Source of the DNA: Ceratodon purpureus
Lineage: Eukaryota > Streptophyta > Bryopsida > Pseudoditrichales > Ditrichaceae
NCBI GenBank assembly: GCA_014871385.1
Contig: CM026427.1
Location: 4,782,988-4,846,987, forward strand
Reading direction: 5' to 3'
DNA length: 64,000 bases
Shown here: positions 39,166 through 49,119 of the stretch, one piece after another
Layout: each line of letters begins with the position of its first letter
Numbering within the stretch: the first letter of the stretch is position 1
The notes under the pieces: generated by a model
The model's input: only the letters and a program-made list of their open reading frames with translations
The model's database searches: none
Told to the model about the DNA's origin: nothing
Position numbers and translations under genes: made by a program

Positions 39166-39744
39166 GTGGAGCACGGCTATAATACTCCCTAGCCTGTCTA
39201 CAGTTCCAATGACGGCGCCTCCTCCAAAAACGCCTGGTCTGTTGGACAGGGCATGGTAGTATCGCCGGGAGGGCGAAGACAACATGGGCTGGCCTCCTCA
39301 CTCTAATAGGCGAGGAAGGAGAAGGTGGAGACATCGGCGGGGTACCAAGCCGTGGAGAAGTAGGCATGTAGCCTGGGGATGTAGGCTCATAGACAGGAGA
39401 CGTAGGCATGTACTGAGGGGAGTGGACCTCGAGAGGTCCACTACCTACACCTACAGGGCTTCCTAAATCACACCTACATAAATGGGGCTGATCAAATGAA
39501 TCCGAGAGGTCGGAAAGATTGATAACCGAGATCGGGGAGCTGATGGACAAGGGTGCATCTGAGAATACCTACAAGAAGTTGAACAAAGACATTGTCAAGT
39601 TACCATTTTAGTTTACAAAACTTCTAAAGGAAGTTTAATTGACAATGCAAAATTCAATACAAAAAGGAAAATGGATTAAATTACCTCAGTTTCTGCAGGA
39701 GTTGGACCATCACCTTCAGTCGCAGTGAGTTGATCCGTAAACTC
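39166..39744 (-). CDS. upstream exons of gene B with RNA Pol II CTD-like heptads
   Basis: A 60-nt exon (39744-39685, EFTDQLTATEGDG onward, phase 0) is followed by an exon starting at 39568 that reads VFSDAPLSISSPISVINL. At about 39350-39415 it encodes three consecutive heptads of the form YxPTSPx (the first is YMPTSPV), then TPPMSPPSPSSP. This matches the consensus of the Pol II largest-subunit tail. The 3' splice site is clear; the donor is not, so the junction to the ParB exon at 39021 is unproven. The frame becomes basic (FWRRRRHW) before a stop near 39158. Confidence 0.5.
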
Positions 39745-39816
39745 CTGCAACACATACGGTATACAAATTATAATAAATTTAAAGAATACATCATTAAAAA
39801 AAGCAAAAGTTCTAAT

Positions 39817-42800
39817 TCAAATACATATTTTCCACTTAGCTGCCCCCTCCTCATGGGAGGCATTCTGTACAGAATGCCACTCCGATTGGGTCCAATCCCT
39901 TGCGGGTATGGTGTGGATCCTCGTGGCTTCGTGTTTCCACCCCTTGCCCTCGTACCTCGCGGCCCATTCTACTGCAGGGTCGGTATTCCCCACAATGCAC
40001 CTAGCGGCTATGGCCACTGTGAGATCCACCTCCATCCTCGCGGCCCCATGTACTGCAGCCTCCAAATCCGCGACCTCGCACTTCGCCACAGTGGCATTCT
40101 GTACAGAATGCCACTCGGATTGGGTCCACTCCCTTTCGGAGTTGATGTGGTTCCCCGTGGCGTCCTCCTTCCACCCCTTGTCCTCGTACCTGGCGGCCAA
40201 CTCTTCGTATGTATCCGCGTCCCCAACCTTGCAGCTCGCGGTCCCAGGCTCCGAATCCGCGACCTCGCACTTCGCTACAATGGCATTCTGTACAGAATGC
40301 CCTTCTGATTGGGTCCATTCCCTCTCGGTTGTAATGTGGCTCCCTGCGGCCCCCTCCTTCCACCCCTTGCCCTCGTACATCGCGGCCCCATCCTCTGCAG
40401 ACCTCGAGTCAAGAGCCTCCCCCCATGTGGCTATGGCCGCTGCGAGTGCCCCATCTCCCACCTTGCAGCTCGCGGCCCCAGGCTCTGAATCCGCGACCTC
40501 GTACTTCGCTACAGTGGCATTCTGTACAGAATGCCACTCCGATTGGGTCCACTCCCTTTCGGTTGCAATGTGGTTCTTCACGGCCTCCTCCTTCCACCCC
40601 TTGCCCTCGTACCTCGCGGCCCCATCCTCTGCAGACCTCGAGTCCAGAGCCTCCCCCCATGCGGCTATGGCCGCTGCAAGTGCCGCATCTCCCACCTTGC
40701 AGCTCGCGGCCCACTCTACTGGAGGGTCCGAATCCTCAACAACCCACCTTGCGGCTATGGCTGCTGCATGTGCCGCATCTCCCACCTTGCAGCTCGCGGC
40801 CCCATCTACTGCAGGGTCGGTATTCTCAACCTTGGACCTTGCGGCTATGGCCGCAGTGAGATCCATAATCTCCATCTCACTCCTCGCGGCCCCATCTACT
40901 GCAGGCTCCGAATCCGCAAGCTCGCACTTCGCATAGATGGCATTCTGTACAGAATGCCACTCCGATTGGGTCCACTCCCTTTCGGTTGCAATGTGCTTCC
41001 CCACTGCCCCCTCCTTCCACCCCTTGCCCTCGTACCTCGCGGCCCCATCCTCTGCAGACCTCGAGTCCAGAGCCTCCCCCCATGCGGCTATGGCCGCTGC
41101 AAGTGCCGTATCTCCCACCTTGCAGCTCGCGGCCCACTCTACTGTAAAGTCCGAATCCTCAACCTGAGCCTAGGCGGCTATGGCCGCTGCAAGTGCCGCA
41201 TCTCCCCTCTTGTTGCTCGCGGCCCACTCTACTGGAGGGTCCGAATCCTCAACCACCCACCTTGCGGCTATGGCTGCTGGAATTGCCGCATCTCCCACCT
41301 TGCAGCTCGCGGCCCCATCTACTGCAGGGTCGGAATTCTCAACCTTGGACCTTGCGGCTATGGCCGCAGTGAGATCCATAATCTCCATCTCACTCCTCGC
41401 GGCCCCATCTACTGCAGGCTCCGAATCCGCAAGCTCGCACTTCGCATAGATGGCATTCTGTACAGAATGCCACTCCTATTGGGTCCACTCACTTGCGGAT
41501 TTGCTGTGATTCCTCGCGGCCCCCTCCTTCCTCCCCTTGCCCTCGTACCAAGCGGCCCCCTCAACTACTGTATCTGCGTCTTCCTCCTTGGACGTCGCGG
41601 CTGTGCCTTCCACAAATTCAGCATTCTCCACCTCAAACCTTGCGGCTATGGCCGCAGTGAGATCCGCATCACCCACCTTGCAGCTCGCGGCCCATTCTTC
41701 TGCAGGGTCCGAATCCCCAACCTTACACTTCGCTACGATGGCTGCAGAGGGATTTGCAACCCCTTACTCTCACATCGCCTCCCCACATGCTGCAAAGTGT
41801 GAATCCGCGACCTCACAACCTGCACCATTCACCAAATTCACATCAACAAAAGCCCAAGTTCGATCCCTTACCTCTTCTGTGGGTGCACCTCGGTCCGTCT
41901 CACCACCTGCGCTCTCCATCTCCAGCTCCGCGCGGTCCTCTGCACGCCCATCCATGTTACGAGCACTTGCCTCCGAGTCCAATGCCGCAGATTTGAGTTG
42001 AGAAATGCCCTCAGCTGACCCCTTCCCTCGACTACCTCGACCTCTCCCTCTCCCTGGACCACCTATCCATCTCTCTCGATCCGCAACCTCAAACTCTTCA
42101 CATTCGTTGTCATTAGCGGGCCCCGCCATTCTACGTTGCGATTGGTCTATGTCTAGACTCCTCTGCGATGGACTTCCGGGGTCCCCGCGCCCCGCTCGTC
42201 TAACAGCTACAGTTTCCCCACCTTCGCCCGCCTCCATAATTTCGCGTCTCGCTCTCCGAGCAACTTTTATCAATGTCTCAGGATCTGACTCCTCGCCAGC
42301 ATCCACTTCTGGCGTCTTTTCCTCCACAATCTCTTGACCATTCCTAAACCAATCGGCAATCTGCACAAATATTACTACTTTTGATCTTTTCTAATTAACA
42401 ACCACCCGGACTGATGCGGTATCATAAATCTAAACAATTAAACTCGAAGACATAACATAGAAATTAATGCAACACTAAAAAGTACATGATTTACATTTAA
42501 CATATTTTAATAGATCTACTATGGGACTTACCACATCCGTGTTAGAATGCTCGCCCGTCTGTGAATCCGTCCCTCTTGTCGAACACTCCTTAAAACCGAA
42601 AGAAGGTTGTGGTGTCTCTAAAGTCGGACTGGAATGGAACCCTAATTCTTCCGTCATCTCTATCTGTTTTTCTCCGCTACTTTTTACGTCCCCCTCCGGA
42701 CGCTCAACAATGCAGTCCTCTAAAACCTCCTCTACTATAGACTCCAGAATAAGTTTACGAATGCTACAAAATTTAATTGCCAAAGGCAGCCCAGCTCCTC

Positions 42801-42963
42801 GAACCTTCAGAGGTGCACCCGACAAGTTGCCTCTACAGCTCGCCTTCCTACGAGATTCTCTCCTCTTCCTCGCTCTCCTATTCGTAAAATCTGTACCATA
42901 TGCTTTTTTTCTACGTTTAGGAGTGACAAAAGTGGGGGGAGCTGACCCTCCACTCTCCTTCAT
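39817..42963 (-). CDS. N-terminal exons of gene B or separate repeat-protein gene
   Basis: Exon 42963-42532 starts with ATG and reads MKESGGSAPPTFVTPKRRKK, basic then acidic, ending at a GTAAGT donor in phase 0. The next exon begins at 42360 after a TGTGCAG acceptor and encodes a disordered RG/DE-rich region (GPGRGRGRGSRGKG). From about 41676 down to 39817 the frame is built of repeats: AASCKVGDAALAAAIAA, EDGAARYEGKGWKE, EREWTQSEWHSVQNA. In-frame TAG codons occur at about 41168 and 41474 and a TGA at about 41770, unless introns remove them. Plus-strand frames are also open here, but their Leu/Pro/Arg composition is less protein-like. No function is known. Confidence 0.4.
39859..41471. repeat. 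six copies of a perfect 20-bp palindrome
   Basis: GGCATTCTGTACAGAATGCC, identical to its own reverse complement, occurs at 39859-39878, 40093-40112, 40282-40301, 40516-40535, 40939-40958 and 41452-41471, usually extended by T...A. On the minus strand it encodes EWHSVQNA within the repeat protein. The surrounding repeat units vary in length (189 to 513 bp), yet the palindrome is unchanged in all six. Confidence 0.95.
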
Positions 42964-43759
42964 GTGTCTAACTTACAAGTGAACTCTCCTCACAATATAG
43001 CTCTCCTCCTTACTTCCCTCTAACTTATATATCCCAAACCTTCAACCCCCCTGACTCTGCCCTAAATACTTACCTTATTCTAAACCTACTTGAATTAATG
43101 AAAACTATAAATAAATTACATTTTGAATTAAAGCTGATGAGATCAATCTATTTTTGAAGAGAATAAACCAAGCCCACAAAATATGAAAAGATTTTAATTA
43201 AGCACAGGAATACTTGTATTAAATATGGATGCAAGTGACGGCTCACTCTAATCTCACTCACAGTCTGTCTGTCGAGCAATCTATTATGAAAATAGAGGAA
43301 CCCTAACACTGCATAAAATATAGAATTTGAATAAATCATATGCTTGCATAAGTCCTATACATATATAAATAATGCATGAATTTGATTAATTCAAATTCTA
43401 TATATTTATTGTTTTCAATGCACAAGGAAAAGACGGCTCTTTTTAATCCAATCACACTCCATAAAAAATAGAATCTGCTCCACCATTTAAACACTTAAAG
43501 CAAAATTCTGAAAATCTTACCACATATTTATGGGCCTGCAAAAAGCACATTCTAATCAGTTCGCGCCGTCTCTCTTGAATCATACATTCGTTACGTAACA
43601 GACAGAATCATTCCCCAACTGTTGACATGGACATTCCACCTTGAATAAAAAGATCAAGAGCGATGCATCATTCCTCTCACTTTGCTCTCGCGATACTGCT
43701 TCGCTAGTACACTCCCTCTTCTCCCTTCTTCCTGTAGTGCCTCTGATTTCCCTGCGAAT
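42964..43759. promoter_or_regulatory. divergent intergenic region inside the MULE
   Basis: About 800 bp of AT-rich sequence between the ATG of the minus-strand exon at 42963 and the transposase ATG at 43760. It presumably contains both promoters. TATATATAAATAAT-like stretches occur at about 43360-43375; I cannot assign a start site. Confidence 0.45.
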
Positions 43760-46700
43760 ATGGGGATGGTCTGTCTGTACGCCCAGGGCATGGGCATCCC
43801 CCTTAGGTTTCGCGTAGATGACGATGGTCTAGCTACGGTGTCCTCTCTTCGCCTCAGTCTCAGATTCCATTTCCGTGAAGATTCCATCAGTATAGAGGAG
43901 GAGATGTTTGATGACGTTACTGCCGAGGTTACCCACACCCTCGGGCAACCTTCACTGAGAGATGAGAACAACATGTTGCAGTGGAGACTCCTCCCTGGAT
44001 CCTATAGAGTCTATGGTCTTACTGATTCTCTTATGGCTGCATCCACTGAGATCCTCACCCCCCGTCGCTCTTCTACTTGTACAATTCAGACTCCCTTACC
44101 TCGTGATGTCAAAGTCAAAGTCGAGCCTGGTACCGAGACTTCAGATGTAGAGAAACCTCCTCCGACCGTCATATCTCTCTCTTCTGATGACGAAGTCAGT
44201 CCCGTGAAGTTGGTGCCTAAGGTCCACGCAGATGCTCCTCCTTCCAATGTGTCTCCTTCATTGTCCCAGGTCACAGTTAGCATTGTTCCGCTCCTTAAAG
44301 AGATTGCTAAGACGCGTGGGTCCAAAAACATTTTGAAGAAGATAGACTATTCCACTATTAGACACGAGAGAGTAGAGTACTTGCCTGCGAAGTTTGATGG
44401 TCGGGTTCTTTTTGAATTGCCCCCAGCTGCTGCAGGATCCTCTAAGCTCGCCGCCAAGTCTATGCAGGGAATGGACAAACGATACGACGGACACTTGTGG
44501 ACCAAGACCATCACAACAAACATCAAAAACGACTTCGGACTCTCTTTTCGAAGTTCCACCTGCGTCGGATGGCTCCGGTGCAGCAACCAGGAGTGTGACT
44601 TTCTGAAGCGTGTTCCCAAGATCTTCGAGGTCAACGAGACTGAGTTCGAAGGCTGTACCCTGCAAGCTTTTGTCATGGACCAGCCTCCTCCATCTGACTC
44701 CACGCTAGTGTGCAAGGTATGTAAAGAACCTCCATCATGTGTAGCTACATGCGAGGCTAAGATTTATTACGTTGTGGGCAAACCGAATCAGACTAGAGCG
44801 TGTATTCACATAGGAACACATGATCATCCTGTGAAAGTTGGAGACTACAGAGACTCTAAAGCAGAGATTAGTAGCTTAATAGAAGAGCAGGTAGAGATGA
44901 ACAACAAAGCAACGAAGAGCGCCGTTGTCCTGGAGGCGAGCAAACTCCTCATCGGGAGCTACCTTCTACAGCCCGAGGATGCACCACCGAGGAAGCTGAC
45001 GATGGAGGAGCTGGTTCCTGTTCTGGATCGATGCAAAGACATGGCGTCGCCCAACATCCGCAACAAAGTTGCCACCTTCAAAAAATTCAAAAGGTACGGA
45101 ATCATGGACGGTATCACCAAGCTCCGTGGTAACAGTCTCTGGGCGTATGTCCAGGAAAATAGGTTTCCTGGTCAGGGATCGATGCGTGACAAAGTCTTTG
45201 TCTTCAAGATGTCGGAGGTCGGGCCGGGCAGTGGTGTCGACTTGGTCAGCCGTATGCAAGCTGGTGGCGATTTGGAGAACGCATGGATCATGTTCGACCA
45301 TGTCAAACGCGTCAAAGATTGGTCGACGATGGCGTGCCATGTGTACGACGCCACCTACTGCCGCGTGATGACAATCGCCACTTGCGACATGCAGTCCGAG
45401 GACACGGACGCCCAGCTCGTCTTCTGGAAAAACCTGAACCTGGTCATGGAGATCAATGGCGTTGCAGCGCCGAACTTCAAGGGGTTCATGGCGGATAACG
45501 CACAGGCCAATTGGAATGCAGTGCGAATCCTTTACGGCAATGGCAACAAAGAGGACCCAATGGAGGACCGGGAGCGGTCGTGCTTGTTCCACTGGACTCA
45601 GAACATGGTGGCGTATACACAGAAGCACTTCCCCGAAGAACTCTGGGAACAGCACAAGAAGATGTGCACTCAGTACAAGAATGCGACCAGCATGGCAGAG
45701 GCGGAAACTCTGTACCACGCGTTGCGAGCATGGTGGGCATCCACCGGGGTCGTTGGCGAGAGCGGGCTCATCAAACTCGATCAGTGGCTGTCATTCTGGC
45801 ACCACCGCTTCCGCCAGTGGGGGGGATTCATGACCGAGGTACGATCTCTGCACTCTGTTTTGATGTTTTTCATACTGGTTTCCTAGCCCTAACCTACAAA
45901 AGTCTAATCCGTGAATCTAACGGCACCTACTGTCAAATGTGCAGAAATTCACGAAAGAAGAACTCACAGAGATGCCTACCTGTAACCTCGCCGAAACAGT
46001 TCACAACAAGTGGCTCCAAGCTTCAGGAAACAACGGGAACGACCTCTACGTTGCTACCGTGGACGATTTCGTTCGGGCATTTCTACAGGTTGTCAACTAC
46101 TACCAGTTCCTCAAAGGTGACGTCGGAGGAACAGGACCATCCAAGAAGGAACTCAGGCTTCGGATGGCGGAACGCAACGCGAAGAAATGGGGAAATCCTA
46201 CACTGCTCGACAAGCCCATGCTCGATATGCCAGGCGCGGATGAGTTCTGCACCCGTCAGCCTATCATGCCAGGAGCGGAAGTCTTCGGTTCACAGAAGCG
46301 AAAAGCCGACGTCCTTATCGGAGCTGATGAAGAGTCTCATCGCCCGGATAAGACCAACTTCTCACGCCCAAGAGGCCCAAGACGTGCCGTCAGGGCTCGC
46401 CCTATGCAGATGCCCGTCATTGTGGAAGACGACTCCGAACAAGACACCGAGGTACAATGTACGCAACCTCCTTCCCACGAAGTTGATTCCCCTTTACCTT
46501 CACCTGTGAACAAGGGCGGCATTCGCCATGTCAACGCGGTTGAAGAAACCAAGGTGGACGTGAAGGAGTGGCACATTTCGAGACTTCACAAACTTTCTGC
46601 GAAGTGCTGCTGGGCCCAAAGAGCTGAAACGAAGAAGAAGTGCACTGAGAGAATCGTCAGGGGGCCCCATTGCACAGCTGCACCGACCTACACTGGGCTC

Positions 46701-47438
46701 TGGACTAACTATCGCAGGAACCTAGTGGAGAAGACTGAGTTCTTCTTCTGCTCCGACGATATTGAACGCTGCGTGAAAGGCTCTAAGCGCAAGTGGGTAG
46801 CACACTACTCGAAGGACCAGGAATTCCCCTCCATTCCTGAGGTCTGGCCAGTGAAACTAGGTACTAACCTAAAACTGACTGAGATTCTTGCCCTCGAAGC
46901 AGCGGGCTTTCAACTTCCGCAGAAGAAACCGGTCTCCCCAAGACGCCTCTTCTCCTCTGCCCCGCCTCCTGCAAATCTCAGCTCAGTGCCAGTCCCTGCA
47001 GACGCTGACCGCTACCCTGGGAAGAGAGACGGCAAGATGGTGAAGCGCACTGCCACTCGTCCCAATCAAGCGCAGCGACTCTCCATGGGCTCCTCCGAAT
47101 CTCTTAAAGCGCGCCTCCGTTCTGTCACCATGATACCTGAGCCGGGTCACGGTTGCATCATTGGGCTGGATTCCGGCGTCGCTCCACACATCACACGGTA
47201 CCAGATTACCATCAGTTCTTACCCTGGTTGCACTTGCCCAGCATTCAAGAAGACAATGACTACGTTCCGTGGGAAGACTCAGTTCACGTATTGTAAGCAC
47301 CTATACTACATATTCTTGAAGGTCTGCAACCGTGATCCCGAAGCGGAGCTTTTCATCCATGCGCCTACCTTCAGCTTCAACGAGGTCAAGCTACTCTTAG
47401 AGAGTGGAATCTTGCGTCAGCCCTTGGCGAAGAAGTAG
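43760..47438 (+). CDS. MULE transposase with SWIM zinc finger
   Basis: Cut-and-paste transposase of the Mutator-like superfamily. Exons 43760-45838 and 45945-47438 (GAG/GTACGA donor, TGTGCAG acceptor, phase 0) give about 1190 aa with no internal stop. An acidic Ser/Pro-rich N-terminus is followed by a Cys/His region (WLRCSNQECDF; CKVCKEPPSC; HIGTHDHPV, about 270-360) like the WRKY-GCM1/FLYWCH-type fingers of MULEs. The catalytic region has VYDATYCRVMTIATCD (first Asp about 529) and FMADNAQANWNAV (second Asp about 579), with a candidate Glu in FPEELWEQ. Near 1119-1142, CTCPAFKKTM and FTYCKHLYYI form the CxC...CxH SWIM finger. The start is the ATG giving MGMVCLYAQG. Intact ORF, long TIRs and target duplication suggest recent activity. 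Confidence 0.87.
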
Positions 47439-47692
47439 GTAGCCCTCCTACTTTAGAACTTCCATTTCCACAATGGCCATTTGTCACGTAGTGAATGATT
47501 TTAGTAATATACCATGTACTAAGTCAGCTATTCAGAAGCTGTATTGACTTTTTCATTATATTAAAGGCTTTGGCGTTCACATTGATTGCAATCTATTTCA
47601 ATACATTGTATCTTGAAGAAGTGCACTATATACCTCGTATCCCCTGACATGTACCCTTTATTAAGGCAAACATATACTTGTTATTAGATGTC

Positions 47693-48145
47693 CTAATCTT
47701 CGAACCTAACACGTTTAGGGTTGCCGACTACACTATCAGCAGGACTGCCAGCCGCTGACTGTACTACAGGACAAACTACATTCGCATTCACTTTCGTTCC
47801 CACACTTGGCAAATGTCCTTGGTATGATCGTTTTAGCAATGGCCCACCTCCCCGCCTCCGATTAACTGATTCCCTGGAATAGGTTCCCCTTGGGATCTTT
47901 CCAACCCTCGAGTATGCATGTGGTTGCAAAGGCACATCTGTGTCCTTCTCTATCACTATGATTTCATCCGAATTTTCTGAACGTCGAGGGTCAGCTCTTA
48001 CATCCGGTTGTACCGCAACATCCGATGTCGACGGACGCCCTTGGCTGTTGGCCATCACCTCTTCTTCGTCCTCCACCTCAACATATGGTTGAAATGGACA
48101 AACATCGTCAGCGAGTGAAACAACAATATCTCTGACGTCTTCCAT
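47693..48145 (-). CDS. hypothetical acidic protein, 150 aa, within the MULE
   Basis: Frame from ATG (cat at 48143-48145) to a stop at 47693, convergent with the transposase. The product has an acidic stretch VEVEDEEEV near residue 25, a second one at EIIVIEKDTD, and a basic half with RRRGGGPLLKR, ending in NPKRVRFED. No family is recognised. It could be a transposon accessory protein. Confidence 0.4.
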   Translation of the reverse strand: MEDVRDIVVSLADDVCPFQPYVEVEDEEEVMANSQGRPSTSDVAVQPDVRADPRRSENSDEIIVIEKDTDVPLQPHAYSRVGKIPRGTYSRESVNRRRGGGPLLKRSYQGHLPSVGTKVNANVVCPVVQSAAGSPADSVVGNPKRVRFED

Positions 48146-49030
48146 AGGTGCTGTCCCGCACTACGGAAAAGAGCTTCACATAACACCAATACAAAAGAGG
48201 CAGAGACATTCCCTACTCTTATCTTAAATATCCCTGAAGAAGATGCTTGGCGCCCTTGAAAATCGGCTATTCATTCATTTAAAAGTTGTCATCCTCCTAA
48301 ACTGAATGTGAAGGTTTAGCAGAGGTCATTTAGCATTTAAATTTTTCTTTAAAAATTAAAGAATGAAAAAAAAAAAAAAAAAAATTAAAAAAAAAAAACA
48401 TTTATATAAATTGAAATTAAAAAGATTAAAGAAAAGAATAGCAATATTTAAAATGAAGGTTGAAAATAATATGAAGGAGATCAACAAATTGAATGTGAAA
48501 ATAAAATGATTGTGAAAATAAAATGAAGGAGAGAATCAAATGCAAGGAGGCTTTTGACCCCTCTAACAAGATAGATAGAATAAAGAAAATTTTATAAAAA
48601 ATACAAAACAAATTTCAAAAAAATTTTAAAAAAAAAAAAAAAAAGGAGAAAGGCATGTAGACTATAGTGGATGAATTCTAGCAATGTTATGAAATTAAAT
48701 GTTACTTGATCCCTGTTCACAGGTTCAATACCAAAACATTCTAAGTAGTAATTTGCATATAAATTTAAGGAGATAAGGGGAATTACTGTATGCCTGAACT
48801 AGTTAGATGGAGCTGGAGCATAGTAATTGGTGCACGTTAAAAAAATTAATCACCAAGAAAGGAGAATATGAACTACAAATTCAATGAAAATACTATAATT
48901 AGTCCACGGTTATAGGGTCAATTAAGTTACTAAAATTAGTAACTTTCCAAAAATATACTAAGTATATTCGAATCTTCTAATTTTATATTTTATTTTTAGT
49001 AAAAAAAGTGCTATTTTTAGGTTCTGTCCC
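48146..49030. other. AT-rich MULE subterminal region
   Basis: No gene is seen. It contains A-runs at about 48367-48400 and 48620-48645 and the subterminal GACCCTATAACCGTGG motif (read on the minus strand near 48900-48920) shared with the left end. Confidence 0.5.
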
Positions 49031-49109
49031 ATATTCTGTGCTCTCCGCTCTCCAAATCTGCGCTCACCGCTCTCCGCTCTGCGCTCTCCGCTCACGTACA
49101 AGCTTCCCT
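49031..49109. repeat. MULE terminal inverted repeat, right
   Basis: Reverse complement of the left terminus: CTCACGTACAAGCTTCCC at the end, preceded by CTCTCCGCTC-type micro-repeats. It is followed immediately by the right copy of the target duplication. Confidence 0.88.
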
Positions 49110-49119
49110 CCTAACCTAG
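49110..49119. repeat. 10-bp target-site duplication, right copy
   Basis: Exact second copy of CCTAACCTAG. Joining 33399 directly to 49120 restores a continuous gene A frame apart from the TAG contained in the duplicated site itself. Confidence 0.88.

Larger units (their letters stand above)
33400..49109. mobile_element. 15.7-kb MULE inserted into gene A
   Basis: Boundaries come from terminal inverted repeats and target-site duplications. The left end (33400 to about 33478) and the reverse complement of the right end (about 49031-49109) share GTACGTGAGCGGAGAGCG and the following 26 bases with one mismatch; the homology extends about 80 bp and includes GAGCGGAGAGC micro-repeats. GACCCTATAACCGTGG is also shared subterminally. 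A perfect 10-bp duplication flanks the element. Inside are a MULE transposase with SWIM finger (plus), a divergent ParB-methyltransferase gene with long upstream exons (minus), and two small ORFs. No 17-nt palindrome of the outer locus occurs inside, which fits a later insertion. Confidence 0.88.

Noticed and set aside
39908-41802. Long plus-strand open frames (342 and 423 codons) in the palindrome-bearing repeat region
   Set aside because: All frames are open because of the repeat composition. The minus-strand reading is hydrophilic, contains recurrent modules and sits between spliced minus-strand exons, so it is preferred.
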